Source: CAVVPY01 sp963750295 (GTDB lineage Bacteria > Actinomycetota > Actinomycetes > Mycobacteriales > Jatrophihabitantaceae). Taken from it: a stretch of 64,000 bases of DNA. The position numbers and the translations under genes are program-made. The stretch's first letter is position 1; each line of letters begins with the position of its first letter. The DNA is taken from NCBI GenBank assembly GCA_963750295.1, contig CAVVPY010000001.1, positions 558,001 through 622,000 of the forward strand, read 5' to 3'. Under the pieces are notes generated by a model, which was not told the origin of the DNA, ran no database searches, and was given only the letters and a program-made list of their open reading frames with translations. Of the stretch, positions 57,210 through 64,000 are shown in pieces.

Positions 57210-57737
57210 ATGCCCGGAGCCATGCACCGCATGGGCGTGTACCTCGGCCTCGTCGAGGACGACGACTACGCCGATGCCGACGGCTACGGACAAGCTCCCG
57301 ACCGTGCCCCGGCACGCCGTGACGACTACGCCGAGCCGCGCTACTCGCAGCACGTCCCCAGCCACGGCAGTCACGGCGCCGGCAACGGCCACGAGCCCGC
57401 GCGCCGCGACTTCGCCGAGCCGGAGCCGTACGCGAACGGATTCGGCGAGTACGCCCAGCCCAGCTACCAGATCACGGCCCTGCACCCGCGCACCTACAAC
57501 GAGGCGCGCACGATCGGCGAGCATTTTCGCCAGTCCACCCCGGTCATCATGAATCTGAGCGAGATGGACGACGCGGACGCCAAGCGGCTCGTCGACTTCG
57601 CGGCCGGGCTCACCTTCGGATTACAGGGACGACTCGAACGGGTCACCGCGAAGGTGTTCCTGCTCAGCCCCCGTAACGTGACGGTGACCGCCCAGGACAA
57701 GGCGCGCATCGAGAACGGCTTCTTCAATCAGTCATAG
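57210..57737 (+). CDS. sepF: Cell division protein SepF
   Basis: A 175-residue protein. An amphipathic N-terminal segment (MHRMGVYLGLVEDDDY) for membrane binding is followed by an Asp/Tyr/Pro-rich linker (about 22-85) and the SepF core (ITALHPRTYNEARTIGEHFR, then TPVIMNLSEMDDADAKRLVDFAAGL and FLLSPRNVTVT in order). SepF tethers FtsZ to the membrane, standing in for FtsA, which this cluster lacks. The ATG has a GGAGGAA ribosome binding site. Confidence 0.95.
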   Translation: MPGAMHRMGVYLGLVEDDDYADADGYGQAPDRAPARRDDYAEPRYSQHVPSHGSHGAGNGHEPARRDFAEPEPYANGFGEYAQPSYQITALHPRTYNEARTIGEHFRQSTPVIMNLSEMDDADAKRLVDFAAGLTFGLQGRLERVTAKVFLLSPRNVTVTAQDKARIENGFFNQS

Positions 57738-57840
57738 ATGCGAGCCCTGCTAGCGCGGCCTGGCACGATGGAGGTGCCAGGCCGTTGCCTGTGCCGGTGG
57801 TGCGCGACAACGCGCCGGTACGACGAGGAGGACGCAGACG

Positions 57841-58128
57841 ATGACGCTGTTCTGGGGTGTCGTCGGCTACTTGCTCTATCTCTACATCGTGGTGATCCTG
57901 GCCCGTGTGGTCATCGAGGCGACCAGGCAGTTCGCGCGGTCCTGGCGGCCGGTGGGGGTGGCGGCCATCGGGCTGGAGCTGGTCTACGTCGCTACCGACC
58001 CGCCGATCAAGGTGCTGCGACGGATGGTGCCGCCGCTGCAGATCGGTGGGATCAGCCTCGACTTGAGCATCTTGATCCTGCTTCTGGCTATTCTTGCCCT
58101 CTACTGGGTCGTGTCGTCGTACGCGTGA
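57841..58128 (+). CDS. YggT family membrane protein
   Basis: A 95-residue protein with two main hydrophobic segments (about 4-27 and 70-92) and the YggT-type centre VYVATDPPIKVLRRMVPP. Its position between sepF and divIVA is conserved in actinobacteria and implies a role in division or polar growth. Function is otherwise unknown. The ATG has a strong GAGGAGG ribosome binding site. Confidence 0.9.
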   Translation: MTLFWGVVGYLLYLYIVVILARVVIEATRQFARSWRPVGVAAIGLELVYVATDPPIKVLRRMVPPLQIGGISLDLSILILLLAILALYWVVSSYA

Positions 58129-58130
58129 CG

Positions 58131-58144
58131 TCCTAGGCCTAGGA
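58131..58144. promoter_or_regulatory. 14-bp perfect palindrome upstream of divIVA
   Basis: TCCTAGGCCTAGGA is self-complementary and made of two abutting CCTAGG units. It begins 2 bp after the yggT stop and is 78 bp before divIVA. TAGGAT at its right edge could serve as a -10. It could be an operator; nothing shows which protein binds. Confidence 0.4.
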
Positions 58145-58222
58145 TTCACAACCGCGAGTGAGACGTCCGAACTTCATGACCGCGCCGGGCCACCGGAACG
58201 CGACGAGCACAGAGGTGACCTG

Positions 58223-59137
58223 ATGCCGCTAACGCCCGCCGAAGTCCACAACGTCGCGTTCAAGAAGCCGCCGATCGGCAAGCGCGGCTACGACGAGGAG
58301 GAGGTCGACGCCTTCCTCGACATCGTCGAGGTCGAGCTGGCGCGGCTGATCGAGGAGAACAACGACCTGCGCGGGCGCTCGCCCGGCGCGGCTCCCGCGG
58401 CGGCAGCCGGCGGCGGCGGCGCCGACACCGACGCCCTAACCACCGAGCTGGCCTCGGCCCAGGACGAGAATCGCCGGCTCCAGACCCACGTCGCCGAGCT
58501 CGAGCGGGCGCTCTCGCAGGGTAAGAACGGCGCGCAACAGCAGGTCGTGCAGTTGCAGCAGCAGCTGGCACAGACCGAATCGCAGCTCAACGAGTCGCGC
58601 CGCGCCCTGGACGAGGCCAAGCAGGCCGCCGCCCAGGCCCAGCAGGCTGCTCGCGCCGAGGGGCAGACCACCGGCTCGCTGCCGGCCGCCGATCAGCACA
58701 TCCAGGCGGTGCAGGTACTCGCGCTCGCCCAGCAGACCGCTGACCAGCACCTGGCGCAGAGCAAGGCCGAGGCCGAGCGGCTGGTGACCGAGGCCCAGGC
58801 CAGCGCCGAGGCCGCGGTCAACGACGCGCAGCAGCAGTCCGAGCGGCACGTCAGCGAGGCCGAGGCACGCGCCAAGAAGTTGGACGAGGACAGCACGGCC
58901 ACCGCGAACCACACGGTGCAGGAGGCCGAGCAACGGGCGGCAACCATCACCGCCCAGTTCGAGCAGCGCAAGGCCGCGCTGGAGCGTCGCGTCGAGGAGC
59001 TGCGCACCTTCGAGCGCGAATACCGCACTCGGCTCAAGAGCTACCTCGAGTCGCAACTTCGCGATCTCGATGCCAGCGGCAAGTCAGAACCGGCCGGCAC
59101 ACAGGGCGGCGAGTACGCCGACGCCCAGCAGGGTTGA
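58223..59137 (+). CDS. divIVA: Polar growth/division scaffold DivIVA (Wag31)
   Basis: A 304-residue coiled-coil protein. The N-terminal membrane-binding domain MPLTPAEVHNVAFKKPPIG and GYDEEEVDAFLDIVEVEL (about 24-41) is canonical. A Gly/Ala-rich linker and two long Ala/Gln/Glu coiled-coil regions follow (about 75-125 and 165-285). It marks poles and recruits cell-wall synthesis. The Ala/Gln-rich inner part (AQAQQAARAEGQ) is typical of actinobacterial versions. The ATG has an AGAGGTG ribosome binding site. It ends the division cluster. Confidence 0.96.
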   Translation: MPLTPAEVHNVAFKKPPIGKRGYDEEEVDAFLDIVEVELARLIEENNDLRGRSPGAAPAAAAGGGGADTDALTTELASAQDENRRLQTHVAELERALSQGKNGAQQQVVQLQQQLAQTESQLNESRRALDEAKQAAAQAQQAARAEGQTTGSLPAADQHIQAVQVLALAQQTADQHLAQSKAEAERLVTEAQASAEAAVNDAQQQSERHVSEAEARAKKLDEDSTATANHTVQEAEQRAATITAQFEQRKAALERRVEELRTFEREYRTRLKSYLESQLRDLDASGKSEPAGTQGGEYADAQQG

Positions 59138-59207
59138 CCAGCCCGTCCGGTCGCGGGGGAAACGGCCGACGCGATCGGCTCGACGCGCGAATGAGGAGTA
59201 AAACGCC

Positions 59208-61532
59208 GTGGTGTTGATCGCCCTGCTACTGGTGGCCTTGGTCTGCCTTGCACTCGGATTGATCCTGGCCAGTGCGCCCTGGCTCATCGGTTCGCTCGCC
59301 GCAAGCGCGGCAGCCGCATACCTGCTCTATCGCCTGCGAGGACGCAGCGGCACTGCGGCCAAGGGGGACAAGGGCAAGCCCGACGTCCCGTCCGGCGAGG
59401 GGGACAAGATCAACTATCCGGACGGGCTGTTGTCCGGGACGGCGATCGAGGGATCCAGCGACATTCCGCTGACCGGCGGGCAGCAGGCGGACGAGTCCGG
59501 GGACCGCTCGATCTGGGTGGTGGACGGTAAGCCGGATTACCACCTGCAGGACTGTTCGACGCTGTCCGGCGCCGACACCGAAGAGGTCCCGCTCGCGCAG
59601 GCGAAGGAGGACGGCTTCACCCCGTGCCGAACCTGCCGCCCGGACGAGGTGCAGGCCGAGTCGCCGCCGCCGGAGGAGTCGCCGTCCCCGACCGAGGGCA
59701 AGGACGACGCTGCTGGCGGCGCCGATCGGACTCGAGGCGTGTGGGTGGTCGACGGGCTGCCCGACTATCACGTGCAGGACTGCGCGACGCTGTCCGGTGT
59801 CGAGACCGATGAGATCCCGTGGTCGCAGGCGACCGAGGACGGCTTCACCCCATGCTCGGTCTGCACGCCCGACGACGTTGCACCGGCGGCACCCGCGACT
59901 GGTTCGCCGGACGCGGGAGGCGAGCCCGAACCACAGCCCGAAGCTGAGTCGGAACCCGACGCGGAGGTGGGGGACACGTCCCGATCGGTCCTGGTGATCG
60001 ACGGCAAGCCCAACTACCACCGGGCGAGCTGTTCGCGGCTGTCCGGCGACGACACGATCGACATTTCCTGGTCCCAGGCCACCGAGGCCGGCTTCGAGCC
60101 CTGCCCCGACTGCCGTCCGGACGAGGGCGAGCCGGACGCGCCCGCCGCGAGTGAGGCCGCGACTGGTGCCGACCAGCCGTCGGGGTCGGCCGGTGCCGGC
60201 GAGGATCGATCGGTCTGGGTCATGGACGGCTTCCCTGACTACCACGCCCACGGCTGCACCCGGCTCACCGCAGGGGACGAGGTCGAGATCCCGTGGTCGC
60301 AGGCGACAGAGGACGGCTTCACCGAATGCCAGGTCTGCACGCCCGACCACGCGGGGGCCGAGGCGCCCGAGTCACCGGCTGACGCCGGTGGCGTCGCGGA
60401 GCCCGAACCGGAGCCCGAGCCCGAGCCAGAGGTCGAGCTGGAGCCCGAGGTCGAGCCGGAGCCCGAGGTCGAACCGGAGCCAGAGGTCGAGCTGGAGCCC
60501 GAGGTCGAACTGGAGGCGGAGCCGAGCGTTACGCCGGAGTTCGCGGGCGATGACGGCGGCCCGGCGATCGTGGCCGAATCCGCGGTCGAGGACGACGGCG
60601 GGCACCAGTTGGTCGGCGTCGTCGACGGCCGGCCCGAGTACCACGTGCTCGGCTGCACTCGCCTCGCCGGCCAGGATGGCGTCGAGATCCCGAGCTCGCA
60701 GGCGATCGAGGACGGCTTCGTGGCGTGTGCGGTGTGTAACCCCGACGCTGCAGTGGCCGCGGGCGGCCCGCTCGACTCGGTCCCGGATTCCGCGCAGCCC
60801 GAGGTTTCGGAGGAGCCCGTCGTGCCGGTTTCCGCCGAGCCGGAGCCGGCCGTCGAGCCGGAGCCGGCGGCTGAGGTAGCGGCAGCTGCCGATGGTCCCG
60901 GCCGGCAGGTCTGGGTGGTCGACGGGCACCCGCATTACCACCGGGACAGCTGCGCGCGCCTGCTCGGCGCCGACGCTGTGTCGATCCCGTGGTCGCAGGC
61001 GACCGAGGACGGCTTCGTCCCGTGCGATGTCTGCGATCCCGAGGGCGCCGTCCGGGTCGTGCCGGACGAGCCGGTTCCGGCCGAGCCCGAGGCCGAGCCG
61101 GTCGCGGAAGCCGAGCCGGTCGCGGAAGCCGAGCCGGTCGCGGAAGCCGAGCCGGTGGCGGAAGCCGAGCCGGAGCCGGAGCCGGTCGCGGAAGCCGAGC
61201 CTGAGCCGGTCGCGGAAGCCGAGCCGGTGGCGGAAGCCGAGCCGGAGCCGGAGCCGGCGCGGAAGCCGAGCCGGTGGCGGAAGCCGAGCCGGTGGCGGAA
61301 GCCGAGCCGGTCGCGGAAGCCGAGCCGGTGGCGGAAGCCGAGCCGGAGCCGGAGCCGGTCGCGGAAGCCGAGCCTGAGCCGGTCGCGGAAGCCGAGCCGG
61401 TGGCGGAAGCCGAGCCGGAGCCGGAGCCGGCGGCGGAAGCCGAGCCGAGCCGGTGGCGGAAGCCGAGCCGGTGGCGGAAGCCGAGCCGGTGGCGGAAGCC
61501 GAGCCGGTGGCGGAAGCCGAGCCGGAGCCTGA
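59208..61532 (+). CDS. Membrane-anchored multi-repeat His/Cys protein, frameshifted in its acidic repeat tract
   Basis: The open frame encodes 774 residues; I do not recognise a named family. Two adjacent membrane segments (about 3-22 and 25-43) are followed by RLRGRSGTAAKGDKGK, placing the rest in the cytoplasm by the positive-inside rule. Six units of about 45 residues follow, consensus V-[VI]-D-G-x-P-x-YH-x3-C, then PxxQAxExGFxxC-x2-C-x-P, starting near 59508, 59736, 59979, 60207, 60606 and 60906. The invariant His and three Cys look like a metal site, similar in spacing to short YH-x-C/C-x2-C modules at the ends of ComEC-like and nuclease proteins. Linkers are Glu/Pro-rich. From about 61257 the frame changes to basic RKPSRW and then RAGGGS repeats, so residues after about 683 are probably not the native sequence. 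The GTG start has a GAGGAG site 9 nt upstream. Confidence 0.7.
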   Translation: MVLIALLLVALVCLALGLILASAPWLIGSLAASAAAAYLLYRLRGRSGTAAKGDKGKPDVPSGEGDKINYPDGLLSGTAIEGSSDIPLTGGQQADESGDRSIWVVDGKPDYHLQDCSTLSGADTEEVPLAQAKEDGFTPCRTCRPDEVQAESPPPEESPSPTEGKDDAAGGADRTRGVWVVDGLPDYHVQDCATLSGVETDEIPWSQATEDGFTPCSVCTPDDVAPAAPATGSPDAGGEPEPQPEAESEPDAEVGDTSRSVLVIDGKPNYHRASCSRLSGDDTIDISWSQATEAGFEPCPDCRPDEGEPDAPAASEAATGADQPSGSAGAGEDRSVWVMDGFPDYHAHGCTRLTAGDEVEIPWSQATEDGFTECQVCTPDHAGAEAPESPADAGGVAEPEPEPEPEPEVELEPEVEPEPEVEPEPEVELEPEVELEAEPSVTPEFAGDDGGPAIVAESAVEDDGGHQLVGVVDGRPEYHVLGCTRLAGQDGVEIPSSQAIEDGFVACAVCNPDAAVAAGGPLDSVPDSAQPEVSEEPVVPVSAEPEPAVEPEPAAEVAAAADGPGRQVWVVDGHPHYHRDSCARLLGADAVSIPWSQATEDGFVPCDVCDPEGAVRVVPDEPVPAEPEAEPVAEAEPVAEAEPVAEAEPVAEAEPEPEPVAEAEPEPVAEAEPVAEAEPEPEPARKPSRWRKPSRWRKPSRSRKPSRWRKPSRSRSRSRKPSLSRSRKPSRWRKPSRSRSRRRKPSRAGGGSRAGGGSRAGGGSRAGGGSRAGA

Positions 61533-61560
61533 GCCGGTGCCGGAAGCCGAGCCCGAGCCG
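61090..61560. repeat. 18-bp degenerate tandem repeat array encoding Glu-Ala-Glu-Pro-Val-Ala
   Basis: Units of GAAGCCGAGCCGGTSGCG (S is G or C) with inserted GAGCCG triplets run for about 470 bp. Within it a stretch of about 130 bp is present twice, offset by 173 bp (for example the rare CCTGAG at 61200 and 61373). The two copies differ by one nucleotide: CCGGCGCGGAAG near 61257 against CCGGCGGCGGAAG near 61430. Confidence 0.9.
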
Positions 61561-61761
61561 GAACCGGCCGCGGCGAGCGACGGCGGCCGGGGTGGCAGTC
61601 CTGATCGCGTCTGGGTGATCGACGGTAGGCCGCGGTACCACCTCGCGGACTGCCTGATCATCAAGGAGCAGTCAGTGACCGCGATCCCACGCCTGCAGGC
61701 TGTCGAGGACGGGTTCCTGCCCTGCGCACTTTGCGAACCGAACCTCGCTCCGGTCAGCTGA
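61453..61761 (+). pseudogene. Detached C-terminal part of the His/Cys repeat protein
   Basis: In the third reading frame the acidic repeat (EAEPVA) resumes and runs into a seventh His/Cys unit (RVWVIDGRPRYHLADC near 61606, then QAVEDGFLPCALCEPN) before a stop at 61759. This is clearly the original C-terminus of the upstream gene. It is disconnected by a 1-nt loss near 61257 and a 5-nt gain near 61445, each moving the frame by -1. The fragment has no plausible start of its own. Either the gene is broken, or one or both indels are sequencing or assembly errors in the repeat. Confidence 0.75.
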
Positions 61762-61780
61762 CGCGCGCCATCACACGGCG

Positions 61781-61804
61781 CCGGCAGGCAGGTTGAGCTG
61801 CCGG
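61781..61804. terminator. Bidirectional terminator between the repeat protein and ileS
   Basis: CCGGCAG (61781-61787) and CTGCCGG (61798-61804) form a perfect 7-bp stem with a 10-nt loop in the 114-bp convergent gap. No U-tract. Confidence 0.5.
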
Positions 61805-61875
61805 CTGACGAACCAGGCGTGGGCCGCAGTCCGTCCGGCCTGGGTCGTTACCCCCTGCCTGTCGGGAGCGAGCGC

Positions 61876-64000
61876 TCAGCCGGCGCGCGAAAGCCAGATC
61901 GCCAGGCCCAGCTCGTCGTCCACCGCGCTGGGATCACCGTCGCCGGCACCCTCGTGCATCGCCGTCGCCAGCACCTCTGCGGCCAGCTGGGCCTCGTGCG
62001 TCCGGATCGCCTCGGCCGGTTCGGGGGAGCCACCGACGCGCCACCACAGCTGGATGCGGTCGGTGACCTCGAGCCCGGCGTTCTTGCGGGCCTCCTGGAC
62101 GAAACGCACCACGTCTCGCACCAGCCCGAGCAGGCGCAGCTCGTGGGTCAGCTCGAGATCGAGCGCGACGGTATCCGCGCCGGCCGAGCCGACGGCCCAG
62201 CCCGAGCGCGGTGTCTCGCTCACCGCGACCTCGTCCACACCGATCGGGACCGTCTCGCCATCGACCTCGACGCTCGCGGTGCCGGCGCGGTAGGCGGCGA
62301 CGAAGGTATCGAGATCGGCGGCGGTGATCGCCGAAGCGACGGTCTGCGTCCGCTTGCCGAACCGTCGGCCCAGCTTGCGGAAGTTCGGCTTGACGGCCAA
62401 CTCCACCAGTTCGTCGGCATCGGCCAGGGTGGCCAGCTCGACCACGTTCAGCTCATCGCGCACCTGGGCCTTGAGCTCGTCAGGTAGCCGGGCCCACCCC
62501 GGCGCCGACACGAGCGCACGCGCCAGCGGTTGCCGGGTCTTGGCCTTGGCCTCAGCGCGGGCGGACCGACCCAGCTCGACCAGCCTGCGCACGAGTGCCA
62601 TCTGCTCGCCGAGCGACTCGTCGATCAGGCCGCTCCCGGCGTCGATCGACGGCCACGCGGCAAGGTGCACCGAGGACGGCAGGCCGTTGTTGTCATCGCC
62701 GTCGGCGAACAGCGCCGTCCAGACCTGCTCGGTCACGAACGGCACGAACGGCGCGAGCAGCAGCGTGAGCAGTCTCAGGCACTCGTGCAGCGTCGACAGC
62801 GCGGCTGCGTCGCCGTCCCAGAACCGCCGCCGCGAGCGCCGGACATACCAGTTGGACAGGTCGTCGATGAAGGCCGCGAGGGCGCGGCCGGCGCGCGCGG
62901 TGTCGAAGTCCTCCAATGCGGTGTCGACCTCGCGCACCACCCGATGCGCTTCGGACAGCGCCCACCGGTCGAGCACGGTGCGCTCGGCGTCGCCGTCAGC
63001 AGGCGCCCAGTTGTTCGCGCGCGCGTACAGCGACTGGAACGACGCGATCGACCAGTACGTGCGCAGCACCTTCGACGCGATCTCGTCGAGCACCTTGTGA
63101 CCGACCCGACGGGAGGACCACGGTGAGCCGCTGCAGAGCATGAACCACCGCACGGCGTCGGCGCCGTGCCGCTCCATCAGCGAGATCGGCTCGAGGATGT
63201 TGCCGAGATGCTTGCTCATCTTGCGGCCGTCCTCGGCCAGGATGTGACCCAGGCACAGCACGGTGCGATAGGAACTCTGGTCGAACACGAGCGTCCCGAC
63301 CGCCATCAGCGAGTAGAACCACCCGCGCGTCTGGTCGATCGCCTCGCAGATGTAGTCGGCTGGATACGCCTCGCGGGCCTGCTCGGCGTTGCGATACGGC
63401 GCCCCGAACTGCGCGAACGGCATCGATCCCGAGTCGAACCACGCGTCGATCACCTGCGGTACCCGGCGGTAGGTCCCGTCCTCGCCGTCGAGGGTGAACG
63501 TGACGTCGTCGACGAAGGGCCGGTGCGGATCGGTCAGTTCGACGCCGGACAGTTCGGCGAGCTCGGCCAGTGACCCGACGCACACCATCCGGTCGGGGTC
63601 GAGGTCATTGCGCCACACCGGTAGCGGCGTGCCCCAGTACCGATCGCGCGACAAAGCCCAGTCGATGTTGTTGTTCAGCCAGTCGCCGTAGCGGCCGTGC
63701 TTGATCCGGTCGGGGTACCAGTTGGTCTGCTCGTTCTCGGCGAGCAGGCGATCCTTGATCGCCGTCGTGCGCACGTACCAGGACGGCAACGCGTAGTACA
63801 TCAGCGGCGTGTGGCAGCGCCAGCAGTGCGGGTAGGTGTGCGTGTACGGGACGTGCCGGAACAGCAGGTTCCGCGCCCGCAGGTCCGCGACCAGCACCTC
63901 GTCCGCGTCCTTGAAGAACATGCCGCCGACGTTCGGCAGACCCGCGTCGAAGTGGCCGTCCTGGCCGATCGGGTTGAGCACCGGCAGGCCGTACTCGCGC
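61876..64000 (-). CDS. ileS: Isoleucyl-tRNA synthetase, C-terminal part
   Basis: The minus-strand frame is open to the window edge, giving about 707 residues of the C-terminal two thirds. The class I signature KMSKH is in DGRKMSKHLGNI, and DWALSRDRYWGTPLPVW, FDSGSMPFAQFG, CEAIDQTRGWFYSLM and the anticodon-binding part (NWYVRRSRRRFW) all match the long, eukaryote-like IleRS type found in actinobacteria. The end of the editing domain (TYPHCWRCHTPLMYYA) is included. The HIGH motif and start are beyond 64000. Its position after divIVA is conserved in actinobacteria. Confidence 0.95.
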   Translation of the reverse strand, partial: REYGLPVLNPIGQDGHFDAGLPNVGGMFFKDADEVLVADLRARNLLFRHVPYTHTYPHCWRCHTPLMYYALPSWYVRTTAIKDRLLAENEQTNWYPDRIKHGRYGDWLNNNIDWALSRDRYWGTPLPVWRNDLDPDRMVCVGSLAELAELSGVELTDPHRPFVDDVTFTLDGEDGTYRRVPQVIDAWFDSGSMPFAQFGAPYRNAEQAREAYPADYICEAIDQTRGWFYSLMAVGTLVFDQSSYRTVLCLGHILAEDGRKMSKHLGNILEPISLMERHGADAVRWFMLCSGSPWSSRRVGHKVLDEIASKVLRTYWSIASFQSLYARANNWAPADGDAERTVLDRWALSEAHRVVREVDTALEDFDTARAGRALAAFIDDLSNWYVRRSRRRFWDGDAAALSTLHECLRLLTLLLAPFVPFVTEQVWTALFADGDDNNGLPSSVHLAAWPSIDAGSGLIDESLGEQMALVRRLVELGRSARAEAKAKTRQPLARALVSAPGWARLPDELKAQVRDELNVVELATLADADELVELAVKPNFRKLGRRFGKRTQTVASAITAADLDTFVAAYRAGTASVEVDGETVPIGVDEVAVSETPRSGWAVGSAGADTVALDLELTHELRLLGLVRDVVRFVQEARKNAGLEVTDRIQLWWRVGGSPEPAEAIRTHEAQLAAEVLATAMHEGAGDGDPSAVDDELGLAIWLSRAG

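Noticed and set aside
61090..61560. CRISPR array
   Set aside because: The 18-bp repeats are contiguous without unique spacers and encode protein; no cas genes are present. The same holds for the 8-bp array at 41256-41327.
59208..61761. Programmed ribosomal frameshifting to join the repeat-protein frames
   Set aside because: There is no slippery heptamer with a downstream structure at the two points; a nucleotide loss relative to the internal duplicate explains the first shift better.
1..64000. tRNA, rRNA, insertion sequences, prophage or integrated island
   Set aside because: I found no cloverleaf, transposase, integrase or abrupt change in composition; the gene order is typical core chromosome.

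Overview
The window is contiguous chromosomal DNA of a high-GC actinobacterium. Supporting signs are very GC-rich codon use, frequent GTG starts, ATGA/GTGA stop-start overlaps, several probable leaderless starts, a dcw cluster without ftsA, Wag31/DivIVA, SepF, the GlgE glycogen/trehalose pathway, F420-type oxidoreductase families and a SAV_6107-type HEPN protein. The gene content fits the Frankia/Jatrophihabitans part of the phylum, but that placement is an inference. I see no rRNA, tRNA, CRISPR array, insertion sequence, prophage or plasmid gene. Every intergenic gap is shorter than 300 bp.

Layout. 1-1.03 kb: 5' part of a dCTP deaminase gene and a sortase, both on the minus strand. 1.1-8.2 kb: an isobutyryl-CoA-mutase-type large subunit behind a perfect 22-bp palindrome, a crotonase, a thioredoxin/TPR protein, a three-gene unit (DUF2156, class IV aminotransferase, sulfotransferase-like) and a pirin with a MarR-like operator. 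8.3-18.4 kb: the GlgE pathway, with glgE-treS-mak-glgB on the minus strand divergent from glgP. 18.4-22.9 kb: metX-metY, a polyprenyl synthase and metF, the last two firing from overlapping divergent promoters. 22.9-28.4 kb: a CDP-alcohol phosphatidyltransferase, a P-loop kinase/luciferase-like fusion, an F420-type PPOX protein, a GNAT-CruF-glycosyltransferase operon probably for carotenoid modification, and YbaK. 28.5-32.2 kb: sulfate assimilation (cysH, sulfite reductase) preceded by a short Cys-ending leader peptide and hairpin, divergent from cysG. 32.4-35 kb: HEPN protein, methyltransferase, DNA polymerase IV.

35.1-59.1 kb: DUF3040, then tgpA-DUF58-moxR on the minus strand, then the cell-wall and division cluster mraZ-rsmH-ftsL-ftsI-murE-murF-mraY-murD-ftsW-murG-murC-ftsQ-ftsZ-yggS-sepF-yggT-divIVA. 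It runs in one direction, mostly with translational overlaps. mraZ is preceded by three GTGGGG boxes at exact 10-bp spacing. An 8-bp microsatellite lies between mraZ and rsmH. The pgeF gene often found after ftsZ in related genomes is absent.

59.2-61.8 kb: the most unusual gene, a membrane-anchored protein with seven roughly 45-residue His/Cys repeats. Its acidic 18-bp repeat tract contains two frame breaks that detach the last repeat. 61.9-64 kb: ileS on the minus strand, running off the window.

The strongest leads are the His/Cys repeat protein and its frameshifted array, the cysteine leader upstream of the sulfite reductase, the operators at icmA, glgE, pirin and mraZ, and the kinase/LLM fusion.
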